A DNA stretch of 64,000 nucleotides from UBA8529 sp964390565. GTDB lineage: Bacteria > Bacteroidota > Bacteroidia > Bacteroidales > Tenuifilaceae. Below are positions 42,696-50,632 of this stretch, piece after piece; the first letter of the stretch is position 1, and the number at the start of each line of letters is the position of its first letter. The position numbers and the translations under genes are program-made. The stretch covers positions 62,001-126,000 of the forward strand of contig CAYMII010000003.1 of the NCBI GenBank assembly GCA_964390565.1, given 5' to 3'. The notes beneath the pieces were generated by a model, which searched no databases, had not been told where the DNA came from, and saw only the letters and a list, made by a program, of their open reading frames with translations.

Positions 42696-43931
42696 TTATA
42701 GATAGCTATTCTTTCCTGATTCAATGTTAGTAAAAGGTGCAACAGCCCTTTGATAGATACCTTGCACATAAGCTATGGCCATTCCATAGTTTGTAACGGG
42801 AATCCCTGCTTCGATGGCAGGTCGTAGGCGATTAAAGATCTGCTTTCGAGTAATCATACAGCCTCCACATTGAACAACCAATGCGTATTCCTTAATATCG
42901 CGAGGCAATTTATCTAAGCCAGCTACAACCTCATATTCCAACTTTTTACCTGTAAAGTTGCTAATCCAACGTGGAATTTTTACTCGCCCAATATCATCGC
43001 ATGAAGTATGATGAGTGCAACTCTCAAGCAGAAGAACCCTATCACCATCCTTCAATTCCGATATTTTTGGAGTACCCTTTATGTAACTCTCAAAATCACC
43101 TTTAAATCGTGCCAGAAGAATGCTAAAGCTGGTAAGCGGAATATCCTTGGGAATTGATGCATCGGCCTTAACAAATATCTGGCTATCGGTAACAACCAAA
43201 GCTGGCTTTACCCCAGTTTTCCGAAGGAAAGCATCAACCTCACGCTCCTTAAGCACAATTGCAACAGCATCGTTATCTAAAACATCACGAATTGCCTGCA
43301 CTTGCGGAAGAATTAGTCTACCTGCTGGCGCCTCAACATCAATGGGTGTAATAAGTAGAACAATATCTCCGTAGGAGATTAAATCGCCCAGCAAGGTTGG
43401 TGTTTTATAGGATGATTCAGGGATTGCAAGCTTGATTGCACCCACAATCGCCTCAATGCAATGGGGGTTGGTTGTACTCGTCTCAAAAATCTGATGCTTT
43501 GGGAATTGTTTTGATAATTCAACCTTAAAATCGTTTGTTAAAGGCTGAATATCGCTTTTACTATGGACAAGGATAAAGGGGGTATCTGTCTTAGAGAAAT
43601 CAGCTACTAGCATATCCTCGAACTTTCCCCAGCTGTTATCGGTTAAAACGAGAATTGCTAAGTCGATATGGTTAATGGATTCTAAAGTTTTCTCGACGCG
43701 TTTTGTTCCCAACTCACCAACATCATCGATACCGGCGGTATCAATAAGAATAACAGGCCCAAAGCCTGTAATCTCGAATGATTTTTTTACTGGGTCAGTT
43801 GTAGTACCCGCAAAATCCGAGACAATTGCCACATTCTGCCCTGCAAGCATGTTAATTAACGAGCTCTTCCCGTTATTGCGGCGGCCGTAAATACCAATAT
43901 GCGGTTTCGATTCTTTTCCTTTCTTCATCAT
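42696..43931 (-). CDS. hydF: [FeFe]-hydrogenase H-cluster maturation GTPase
   Basis: Scaffold GTPase on which the two-iron subcluster of the [FeFe]-hydrogenase is assembled, working with the radical-SAM enzymes HydE and HydG. The N-terminal GTPase domain has GRRNNGKSSL (about residues 15-24), a T-rich switch (AGTTTDPVKK), DTAG and HSKSD. The middle dimerisation domain is followed by a C-terminal iron-sulfur site: Cys305 in CTHHTSC and Cys355/Cys358 in QCGGCM, the usual Cys-x-His...Cys-x-x-Cys pattern. At 411 residues it is a full-length protein. HydE, HydG and the hydrogenase are not in the window, so they must lie elsewhere if the system is functional. Confidence 0.92.
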   Translation of the reverse strand: MMKKGKESKPHIGIYGRRNNGKSSLINMLAGQNVAIVSDFAGTTTDPVKKSFEITGFGPVILIDTAGIDDVGELGTKRVEKTLESINHIDLAILVLTDNSWGKFEDMLVADFSKTDTPFILVHSKSDIQPLTNDFKVELSKQFPKHQIFETSTTNPHCIEAIVGAIKLAIPESSYKTPTLLGDLISYGDIVLLITPIDVEAPAGRLILPQVQAIRDVLDNDAVAIVLKEREVDAFLRKTGVKPALVVTDSQIFVKADASIPKDIPLTSFSILLARFKGDFESYIKGTPKISELKDGDRVLLLESCTHHTSCDDIGRVKIPRWISNFTGKKLEYEVVAGLDKLPRDIKEYALVVQCGGCMITRKQIFNRLRPAIEAGIPVTNYGMAIAYVQGIYQRAVAPFTNIESGKNSYL

Positions 43932-44339
43932 AACTTAATGTACAGCAAAATAAACCATAATTACTGAATTAACCTCCGTTCGATCTAAGATTTATAAGTT
44001 CAAAGTAATGATCTAGCCAATCCAATTCTGCGGTTTTGTCGAAAGACAAAATTGCAGAAAAACTCTGTGCCCTCTGTGGTTCTCAATACCAAACCGACTT
44101 ATTGCTGTAAACACCTTGCTTAACCAAAACAGTTGGATAGAGACAAATTCATAAATACTCTGTGTTAAAATTATTATGTTGAAATCACGTTGAATTAAGT
44201 TTAAAATTGCATCATTTATTGGCTGATTTGCACAAATCTTATCAATTTAAAAAACATATAAAATTGAAAACGAAAAAAAGTTTGTAACTTGCTTAATTCA
44301 TTGAAAACCTTAAAACAATCGTTTAAAACCATAACCAAC
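43932..44339. other. Gene-free region with a degenerate CTCTGTG-type repeat
   Basis: No credible frame is visible over 408 bp. The stretch at about 44024-44092 contains words such as CTCTGTGCCCTCTGTGGTTC and a small inverted repeat TTTTGTCGAAAGACAAAA (44034-44051); it looks like a decayed member of the interspersed repeat family at 42623 and 52583. Confidence 0.5.
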
Positions 44340-45326
44340 ATGAAAGCAAGATTTATCGGTTTGATGCTAGTGGGTGGAATATTAATTTCGGCGAACCCTG
44401 CATCTGCACAGTTTAAAGATTTATTAAACAAGGGCGTTAACAAGGCGCTCGATAGTAAGCTAAAAAAAGAGGAAGAAGAGCGTAAGAAAAAGGATGCCGA
44501 ACAGAAAAAGGCACAAGGACAGCAACAGAACCAGAGCGGCAATCAGAGCCAAGGAAATTCAAACCCGGGGGGCAACTTCATGCAAAAGAAGATGATGGGC
44601 ATGATGGGCATGAAAGATGTTAAGCACGAGACAGTTTACAATTTCACCTCAAGCATGACCATGGAGATGCAATCGACCGACTCATTAGGTAAAAAATCAG
44701 AGAAAGTTCTTTACACAACATTCTTCGATAAGAATAGCCGCAGCTTTGCCATGGAGTTCGAAACAACCGACAAAGAGAGCAAGCAAAAACAGCAAAGCCA
44801 ATTTATATATGATTATAAGAACTGGGCAATGCTTATTTTAGGGGGTAAGAGTGGCGAAAAGAGTGGTATTGCCATGGAGATTCCAAAAGATTCAACCATC
44901 GAGGCGCAGCAAAAGCAAGGAACTCAACCAAACACTGAGCAAGCAAAGAAAGACTATAACGACTATATTTCAAATTACAAAGCAACTGGCCGCACCAAAA
45001 CCATTGCGGGTTATAATTGTAGTGAATATGTTTATGAAAACCCCGAAGGTAGAGCTGAAATGTGGGTTACAAAGGATGTTGTTTTCGACTACTCAAAAGC
45101 TTATGGACAAATGGGTGTTACAGGCTTAACTGCCTCAGGATCAACCTATGGCTTAGGAACAGCTATGGAATGGCATTTTATCGATAAAGACTCAAAAGCA
45201 CGCTCAGATATGGCCGTTGTTGATATCAAGCCAAGCAACCCAAAATCGTTTAACCTTGCAGGTTACCAAATTATTGGAATGGGTGGACAAGGTCAACAGC
45301 AACAAAAGGGAAAAGGAAAGAAATAG
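44340..45326 (+). CDS. DUF4412 exported protein
   Basis: Exported protein of about 328 residues. The ATG opening MKARFIGLMLVGGILISANP gives a normal signal peptide (ending ASAQ), whereas an upstream in-frame TTG would add a Lys-rich extension. A Gln/Lys-rich low-complexity stretch (EEERKKKDAEQKKAQGQQQN) comes first, then a Met-rich FMQKKMMGMMGMKDV, then the DUF4412 domain with YNFTSSMTMEMQ, IYDYKNWAMLIL and the conserved AGYNCSEYVYENPEGRAEMW. The C-terminus is Gln/Lys/Gly-rich. The family has a beta fold and no known activity. Confidence 0.8.
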   Translation: MKARFIGLMLVGGILISANPASAQFKDLLNKGVNKALDSKLKKEEEERKKKDAEQKKAQGQQQNQSGNQSQGNSNPGGNFMQKKMMGMMGMKDVKHETVYNFTSSMTMEMQSTDSLGKKSEKVLYTTFFDKNSRSFAMEFETTDKESKQKQQSQFIYDYKNWAMLILGGKSGEKSGIAMEIPKDSTIEAQQKQGTQPNTEQAKKDYNDYISNYKATGRTKTIAGYNCSEYVYENPEGRAEMWVTKDVVFDYSKAYGQMGVTGLTASGSTYGLGTAMEWHFIDKDSKARSDMAVVDIKPSNPKSFNLAGYQIIGMGGQGQQQQKGKGKK

Positions 45327-45355
45327 ATTGATAATAGTGATTTGAAAAATACTGA

Positions 45356-45393
45356 AACGACGCGGGTTATTATACCTGTGTCGTTATTTTTTT
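45356..45393 (+). terminator. Rho-independent terminator after the DUF4412 gene
   Basis: AACGACGCGGGT pairs with ACCTGTGTCGTT over 12 bp, with G-U pairs, around a 6-base loop, and TTTTTTT follows after one base. Confidence 0.8.
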
Positions 45394-45508
45394 AATTAAC
45401 CTTGAAATCCTTTTAGTCTAAAACACAACAAAAGAATTACTAGATAGAAGTCTTTCTTAAAATGCTATGTCAAAAAAACTTTAATAAGTTGAATAATTAC
45501 CTAAAAGA

Positions 45509-45718
45509 CTATTCCCCTTTCATCTTTTTTTCTTCTTCATGCTTTTTTATTAACTCATTTTTTATTTGCTCACTACTCTTAACCCTATCTTCATCCATTC
45601 TTACAACCTTATCTAATTGTGCTTGAATTATATCTGCTCTCTTCTTTTGATAAATACCATACGCAATAGAGAATAGAGCGACAATTATCAAAAAAATAAT
45701 AAAAATATTTTTTCTCAT
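45509..45718 (-). CDS. Small membrane protein with charged coiled-coil tail
   Basis: Protein of 69 residues: one membrane span (residues 4-22, NIFIIFLIIVALFSIAYGI) followed by a charged helical tail with heptad spacing (RADIIQAQLDKVVRMDEDRV and a Lys/Glu-rich end). Codon use is like the chromosomal genes around it. No family is recognised. It lies alone between the DUF4412 gene and the accessory patch, and faces the latter's left edge. Confidence 0.5.
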   Translation of the reverse strand: MRKNIFIIFLIIVALFSIAYGIYQKKRADIIQAQLDKVVRMDEDRVKSSEQIKNELIKKHEEEKKMKGE

Positions 45719-45887
45719 AGAAACTATATTAAGTTAAGACCTTGATTTTTGCTGAAAAAAAATCTCACAGAAAAACAGTTACTAATTTATTTAATATTTG
45801 ATAAAAAGTTCATATTCTATAGCTTCATTTTTTAATTTATCAGGAGTTCGACTAAGATAAAACTAACTCTGAAGTGGCGATTTTATT

Positions 45888-45909
45888 TTACAACTCCTTC
45901 AACGAAAAC
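45888..45909. repeat. att-like direct repeat, left copy (partial aspA 3' end)
   Basis: This 22-bp stretch matches the 3' end of aspA at 49030-49051 in 20 positions. Read on the minus strand it still spells Phe-Ser-Leu-Lys-Glu-Leu-stop, and the two differences are a synonymous Glu codon and a TGA-to-TAA change. With the right copy it brackets the 3.1-kb accessory patch in direct orientation. Confidence 0.45.
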
Positions 45910-45922
45910 ACCGCTCGCGCGG

Positions 45923-45931
45923 ATTTGTAAT
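45923..45931. repeat. 9-bp target-site duplication, left (ATTTGTAAT)
   Basis: Identical to the bases that follow the right terminal repeat at 47348-47356. Nine bases is within the range made by IS4-family elements. Confidence 0.85.
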
Positions 45932-47347
45932 TTTGAGTGTTCGAAACGTCAAGCAGCCAGAAAACGTTCTTTGAGTTTTTAATTATGATGGTTATCAACA
46001 GTTTATGTTGGTAAAATAAGCATTTTGTTGATATTAAGTCCTTGTAATATAATAGTAACCAACACCTTACGTTGCTATCTTTGACTATAATAATCTACGG
46101 CGTTGAAAAGAACAGGCGTATCGGCCAAAGAGCTTCTAGCGGTTATCCCAGACGAGATGTTGGTTCACCTTTCTCTTTCTACACAGGTGGATTATCAGGT
46201 TAAGAAGTTGTATGGACGTAGCATGTTCTATCTACTCCTTTACGGGTTGCTTGAAAGTAGGGCAAGCTTAAGAAGCCTTGAAGACACCTTCAACTCCTCC
46301 AAGTTCAAGGTGATTTTCAACCTCGACCGCGATGCCAGAGCGAAGTACAATTCAATATCAGATCGCTTGTCCATGATGGACGAGGAGTACTTTAGGCGTA
46401 TTTATGAGCTTATATACCAAGACTTCTCAGGCCTATGCAGCAAGGATGACTGCATGAAGTACAGCATCACTAGGGTGGATTCCACCATGGTCGCTGAGGT
46501 AGCCAATAAGATCCACGACGGTATGGTGGTGGGCTCCAGCAAAGGGGATGCCCCTAGGCAGATCAAGTATACGATGAGCCTGACCAACCTGCTACCCAGC
46601 AGCGTTGAGGTGTTCACAGAGCAGCAGTACCTGAGCGAAGACCTTGCCATTCCACAAGCCATCAAGGGCCATGTCGACAAGAGTAAGGACAATGTTTTCG
46701 TATTCGACAGGGGGGTAAGTAGCCGTAAGGCGTTCAATGAGATGGATAAAGACGAGCTCCGCTTTGTAACCCGCATCAACCCGAAAGCTCGCCACGAGGT
46801 GGTAGAGCGCTTCATCTTGCCTGAGGAGGGCACTCGCACGGGCAACCTGGTGGTTAAGAGCGATGAGCGGGTGATCCTGTTCGATAAGCATCATAATCGT
46901 TCCAACGTATTCCGATTGCTGCAAACGGAGGATGATCGTGGCAATGCCCTCTGGTTCTTGACCAACCTGATGGAGGATGAGCTGGAAACCATCATCACCA
47001 TCTACAGGAAACGCTGGGACATCGAGGTGTTCTTTCGGTTCATCAAGCAGGAGTTGAACTTCAAGCATTTCTTCTCGACAAATCAGAATGGGATAAGGAT
47101 AATCCTGTACATGACCCTGATTCTTGCCATGCTTATCCTGATCTACAAGAAGCTGAGCGGGGTCGGCTACAAAACGGCGGTCAGGCGATTCCTCATAGAG
47201 ATGGATGAGCTCTACATGTCGCAAGTTATTGCCATTAGCGGGGGTGATCCCTCCATGGTATTCAGGTGACAGGATTTACAAAGGAGGTACCCTTACCCGA
47301 TATACACCCCCTGGATTATGCTCTTTGAAAGGCTTCGAACACTCAAA
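45932..47347 (+). mobile_element. IS4-family insertion sequence, complete
   Basis: The element is 1416 bp with 14-bp perfect terminal inverted repeats, TTTGAGTGTTCGAA on the left (45932-45945) and its complement on the right (47334-47347), and an identical 9-bp duplication on each side. One transposase gene fills it. Both ends, the coding frame and the duplications are intact, so the copy is recent and may be active. Its base composition is visibly richer in G+C than the surrounding DNA. Confidence 0.92.
46103..47269 (+). CDS. IS4-family DDE transposase
   Basis: Transposase of 388 residues that cuts and joins the ends of its own insertion sequence. The catalytic triad is visible: Asp in SITRVDSTMVAEV, Asp in NVFVFDRGVSSRK, and Glu in YRKRWDIEVFFRFIKQELNF, which is the Y-(2)-R-(3)-E-(6)-K signature of the IS4 group. 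The N-terminal third holds the helical DNA-binding region. The frame starts at a TTG (MKRTGVSAKEL) and is complete with no frameshift. Codon use is richer in G and C than in the neighbouring genes, a sign of recent arrival. A long opposite-strand frame inside it is only its shadow. Confidence 0.93.
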   Translation: MKRTGVSAKELLAVIPDEMLVHLSLSTQVDYQVKKLYGRSMFYLLLYGLLESRASLRSLEDTFNSSKFKVIFNLDRDARAKYNSISDRLSMMDEEYFRRIYELIYQDFSGLCSKDDCMKYSITRVDSTMVAEVANKIHDGMVVGSSKGDAPRQIKYTMSLTNLLPSSVEVFTEQQYLSEDLAIPQAIKGHVDKSKDNVFVFDRGVSSRKAFNEMDKDELRFVTRINPKARHEVVERFILPEEGTRTGNLVVKSDERVILFDKHHNRSNVFRLLQTEDDRGNALWFLTNLMEDELETIITIYRKRWDIEVFFRFIKQELNFKHFFSTNQNGIRIILYMTLILAMLILIYKKLSGVGYKTAVRRFLIEMDELYMSQVIAISGGDPSMVFR

Positions 47348-47356
47348 ATTTGTAAT
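47348..47356. repeat. 9-bp target-site duplication, right (ATTTGTAAT)
   Basis: Matches 45923-45931 exactly and follows directly on the right terminal repeat of the insertion sequence. Confidence 0.85.
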
Positions 47357-47449
47357 CCGTGCGCCAATAATATGATAAAAGCAACGAATAAACCTAGCTG
47401 TAACAAGCTGGGTTTATTCATTTATGGAATTATTTTTTTACAAAAATTA

Positions 47450-47472
47450 GGCACGGACTTCAAGTCCGCGCC
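47450..47472. repeat. REP-like palindrome GGCACGGACTT / GTCCGCGCC
   Basis: The arms GGCACGGAC and GTCCGCGCC pair with one mismatch around a short centre. In the reading frame across it the translation is GTDFKSAPAQ, a phrase seen in many spurious Bacteroidota protein predictions, which marks an intergenic palindromic repeat. It resembles the palindrome split by the insertion sequence. Confidence 0.7.
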
Positions 47473-47489
47473 AGCACAAGTAATTCCTG

Positions 47490-47713
47490 ATTTTATATTT
47501 CAGAAATTAGGTTTAGCTTCTGAAATTAAATTCACAAAGAATAAAACAAAAACAATTGTAGATGAAATCAACGCTGACATTAGAGGGTATGGAAAGGACT
47601 ATTCAAATCTATTATTTCTAATTTATGATATTGGAACAATTAGAGATGAGAATGAATTTAAAAATGACATAGATAATGAAGATAATATTCAATTAATAAT
47701 TGTGAAACATTAA
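47490..47713 (+). pseudogene. C-terminal remnant of a PD-(D/E)XK-type nuclease gene
   Basis: The open frame starting at 47318 runs through the insertion-sequence edge and a palindromic repeat, so its first half is not a protein sequence. The last 70 residues are: GLASEIKFTKNKTKTIVDEI, then NADIRGYGKDYSNLLFLIYD and IGTIRDENEFKNDIDNEDNI. They look like the end of a restriction-endonuclease-like domain: the EIK of the E-x-K metal site, a helix, then a LIYD strand and the final IQLIIVKH strand. The upstream half of the gene is gone, replaced by the repeat. The remnant is probably silent. Family assignment is by recall and moderate. Confidence 0.45.
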
Positions 47714-47884
47714 AAGGGTAACCCCGTTGCACCGAGGCTTTAGCTAAAATAGAAATATCATGCAACGTCGCAGATCAAAATATCTGGGTCGTTTTATTTT
47801 AAAAAACAGCATCACGACATCGTAATGACTTTTAGTTATAACTTTTGGTCATTTAAATAACTTATAGTATATTTGAAATAAAAA

Positions 47885-49006
47885 ATGTTTCAAAGAACCA
47901 TTGAGAATATAATTAAAGATAAGATTAATGGCGGTAAAGCAATAGTAGTTTTGGGTGCAAGGCAAGTTGGAAAGACAACCCTCATAAAGAATATCCTAAA
48001 GGACATTGATTATCTTTTTTTAGACGCTGATGACCCTTCCACCCGAAGTCTGTTAACAAATCCAAATACTGAGCAAATCCGAACCATTATAGCCGACAAT
48101 AAATTCATTTTCATTGATGAAGCACAAAGAGTTGCTGGAATTGGTTTAACACTCAAAATAATAACCGATCAATTTAAGGATGTGCAACTATTTGTGAGCG
48201 GCTCATCATCATTTGATTTAGGCAATGCATTGAATGAACCTTTGACAGGTCGAAAGTGGGAATATGAATTGTTTCCGATCTCGTGGGAGGAGTATGAAAG
48301 TAGTATTGGTTTTATCAAATCAGAACAACAACTCGAAAACAGATTACTATACGGGATGTATCCAGAGGTTATTAATAATCAAGGAAAAGAGCGCGAAACA
48401 TTAAAAAATCTCGTTAATAGCTATTTGTATAGGGATATCTTAGCATTTTCAGATATAAGAAAACCTGAGGTGCTTGAAAAATTATTACAAGCGCTTGCTC
48501 TCCAAATGGGAAGCGAAGTTAACTATAATGAGTTATCCCAAATTGTTGGAATAAACAAAATAACCGTTCAGAAATACATAGAAGTTCTAGAGAAAGGATA
48601 TATAATTTTTAGGCTCAATAGCTTTAGTAGAAATTTGCGAAATGAAATTAAACAGAATCGAAAAATTTATTTCTACGATAATGGAATAAGGAATATGATT
48701 ATTGGGAATTTTAATCAATTAGACTTGAGGGATGATAAAGGAGCATTATGGGAAAATTTCTTAGTCTCTGAAAGAAGGAAACAGAATATTTATAAAGACA
48801 CATTTTCCAAGATGTACTTTTGGAGAACCAAACAACAGCAAGAAATTGATTTTGTCGAGGAAAAAAACGGGGAAATATCTGGCTACGAGTTTAAATGGAA
48901 CAATAAAAAAATAAAAGTTCCTGAGAAATTTATAGAAACATATAATGCAAAAGGATTTTTAATTGACAGAAAAAACTTTAGAGAATTTGTTAAAATAAAG
49001 TATTAA
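47885..49006 (+). CDS. AAA_14 / DUF4143 ATPase
   Basis: ATPase of 373 residues. The Walker A motif is GARQVGKTTL (residues 24-33), Walker B is FIFIDEAQRV (about 74-83), and the VSGSSSFDLG sensor-1 region follows. The lid part holds LTGRKWEYELFPISWEEYES, diagnostic of the AAA_14 family, and the C-terminal half is DUF4143, a PD-(D/E)XK-like fold with YFWRTKQQQEIDFVEEKNGE and GYEFKW. The family is widespread, often mobile and strain-specific, and its function is unproven. It lies in the accessory patch between the nuclease remnant and aspA. The base composition is lower in G+C than that of the insertion sequence nearby. Confidence 0.88.
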   Translation: MFQRTIENIIKDKINGGKAIVVLGARQVGKTTLIKNILKDIDYLFLDADDPSTRSLLTNPNTEQIRTIIADNKFIFIDEAQRVAGIGLTLKIITDQFKDVQLFVSGSSSFDLGNALNEPLTGRKWEYELFPISWEEYESSIGFIKSEQQLENRLLYGMYPEVINNQGKERETLKNLVNSYLYRDILAFSDIRKPEVLEKLLQALALQMGSEVNYNELSQIVGINKITVQKYIEVLEKGYIIFRLNSFSRNLRNEIKQNRKIYFYDNGIRNMIIGNFNQLDLRDDKGALWENFLVSERRKQNIYKDTFSKMYFWRTKQQQEIDFVEEKNGEISGYEFKWNNKKIKVPEKFIETYNAKGFLIDRKNFREFVKIKY

Positions 49007-49029
49007 GAGCACACAACACTTGTTTGACC

Positions 49030-49051
49030 TCACAATTCCTTCAACGAAAAC
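49030..49051. repeat. att-like direct repeat, right copy (3' end of aspA)
   Basis: The last seven codons and stop of aspA. A 20-of-22 match in the same orientation lies at 45888-45909. Confidence 0.45.
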
Positions 49052-50463
49052 CCAAGTTTCAATAGATTTTCCGGCTTAACAATCTCCTTCAACTTTGTTC
49101 TTTCTATCAAATTGAGTTTTTCGTTTGCTTCGAAAATGCTTAGCCCGTTTGATTTCATCTCGTTTGCAAGAATTGCGGCCTTATTAAACCCAATAAATGG
49201 TAAAAGAGCTGTGCTAATCGAAGGGTTTCGGTATAGCTGATTGGTAGCACTTTCGGCATCAACCTCTAAGCCGGATATTAAATTACTTGCAAGAGTGTTA
49301 TCTGCAGATATTAAAAGTTTCAAACTTTCAAGTATAGCATGTCCAATAGTTGGGAAGTAGGCATTAAGATCGAGTACCCCTTGTCCACATAGCTCTGAGA
49401 TTAGCTGATCGTTGCTGTAAACCTTATGCGAAACGCTAACCACATACTCAACAATCACGGGGTTAATTTTACCTGGCATAATTGAGCTACCAACCTGTCG
49501 TTTGGGAATGGTTAGCTGATTCCCTGCAACATCAGATGCCATAAGCCTAATGTCCGAAGCCATCTTCTCAAGATTAACGGCGTGCGCCTTAAGCGTAGCG
49601 TGTATCTCGACAAACGCATCGAGATTGGCTGTAGCATCATTCAAATTTTCGCTACGAGTAATAGGTAAATTTGTTAAACGTTGCAGCTGATTTACAACTT
49701 CCATTATGAAAAAGCGGGGTGTTCCTATCCCTGTTCCAATTGCACCACCACCAAGGTTAACAACTTTTATTCTCTCAAAGCATTTTGACACTCGCCACCA
49801 ATCACGCGAAAGCGCTTCGCTATATGTGCTAAATAGTTGCCCCCACGATGATGGAACAGCAGCCTGCATCTGGGTGTAACCCAACCGAAGGCTACCACGA
49901 TGTTTTTTTTCCTGATCCTCAACTTTAAATCGAAGGTTATTAATCGATTCCTCAAGGGTTGTAAGTAGCTGTAACGTTGCAACCTTTAATGCGGTTGGAA
50001 CAACATCATTGGTTGATTGGTAGATGTTAGCCTGCTCAATGGGATCGATATGATTGTAGCTACCCGGTCTATGATCGAGTTTTGTTAGTGCAATATTTGT
50101 AATGATCTCGTTAACATTCATATTAATGCTTGTTCCTGCCCCACCCTGAATTGCAGGTACAATAAACTGGTCAAAGTGCTTCCCTTCCGATACCTCAACA
50201 GCAGCCTTTATTAACGAATCAACAACATGATCATAAATCAATGAAAATTCCTTTTTCGAAACCTCGGAATCACTTCTAAATGCCTTTGCAAACTCCAAAT
50301 AGGTTAGGTAGCACGAGTGCTTAACAACACCCATGGCTTTATACCACTCAAGATGAAAAGGGGTTGTATCGGGAAAATTCTCCTTTGCCCGCAAAGAGTG
50401 GATGCCGTAAAGAGCATCATCGGGAATTTCCATTGAACCTAGGTAATCGGACTCTGTTCTCAT
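49030..50463 (-). CDS. aspA: Aspartate ammonia-lyase
   Basis: Enzyme of the fumarase/aspartase superfamily, 477 residues, that splits L-aspartate into fumarate and ammonia, feeding fumarate respiration and succinate production in anaerobes. The N-terminal motif RTESDYLGSMEIPDDALYGI is typical of aspartases. The superfamily signature GSSIMPGKINP starts at residue 325 and includes the flexible SS loop with the catalytic serine. GGAGTSINMNVNE (about residues 110-122) supplies substrate-binding residues. Fumarase C would be the alternative, but the opening favours aspartase. Its 3' end is copied at the left edge of the neighbouring accessory patch. Confidence 0.88.
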   Translation of the reverse strand: MRTESDYLGSMEIPDDALYGIHSLRAKENFPDTTPFHLEWYKAMGVVKHSCYLTYLEFAKAFRSDSEVSKKEFSLIYDHVVDSLIKAAVEVSEGKHFDQFIVPAIQGGAGTSINMNVNEIITNIALTKLDHRPGSYNHIDPIEQANIYQSTNDVVPTALKVATLQLLTTLEESINNLRFKVEDQEKKHRGSLRLGYTQMQAAVPSSWGQLFSTYSEALSRDWWRVSKCFERIKVVNLGGGAIGTGIGTPRFFIMEVVNQLQRLTNLPITRSENLNDATANLDAFVEIHATLKAHAVNLEKMASDIRLMASDVAGNQLTIPKRQVGSSIMPGKINPVIVEYVVSVSHKVYSNDQLISELCGQGVLDLNAYFPTIGHAILESLKLLISADNTLASNLISGLEVDAESATNQLYRNPSISTALLPFIGFNKAAILANEMKSNGLSIFEANEKLNLIERTKLKEIVKPENLLKLGFSLKEL

Positions 50464-50632
50464 ATCCTTCGGAATTTATCCAAAAGTAAGCAACAATAAG
50501 AAATTTGCGAAATAATTAAACGAAGTTTGCTTAACGTGGTCTTTATCATGTTGAGTTTTTAATAAATCGTGTAACTTCGCGCTCGATTTTTGAATACGGA
50601 TTATTCATATATATCTAATATACATATCATTA

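Larger units (their letters stand above)
45913..47370. repeat. Palindromic repeat interrupted by the insertion sequence
   Basis: Removing the insertion sequence and one 9-bp target copy rejoins CGCGCGG, ATTTGTAAT and CCGTGCG. This gives a near-perfect palindrome with GGATT/AATCC at the centre and a 10-bp arm with one mismatch. A related element lies at 47450-47472. Such GC-rich palindromes are probably mobile REP-like units of this genome. Confidence 0.7.

Noticed and set aside
44216..44542. Minus-strand frame with a Cys/Phe-rich translation
   Set aside because: It is antisense to the start of the DUF4412 gene and its upstream region; the sense frame has the signal peptide and a family match.
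46592..47224. Long opposite-strand frame of 210 codons inside the insertion sequence
   Set aside because: It is the shadow of the transposase reading frame, with no family pattern, and G+C-rich coding DNA often leaves such frames open.
47318..47489. First half of the open frame that ends in the nuclease remnant
   Set aside because: It reads through the insertion-sequence end, its target duplication and a palindromic repeat, giving the GTDFKSAPA phrase typical of translated repeats, so it is not a real protein start.
47810..47827. Imperfect palindrome CATCACGACATCGTAATG before the AAA_14 ATPase gene
   Set aside because: Short, with a mismatch, and no second copy was noticed, so it may be chance.
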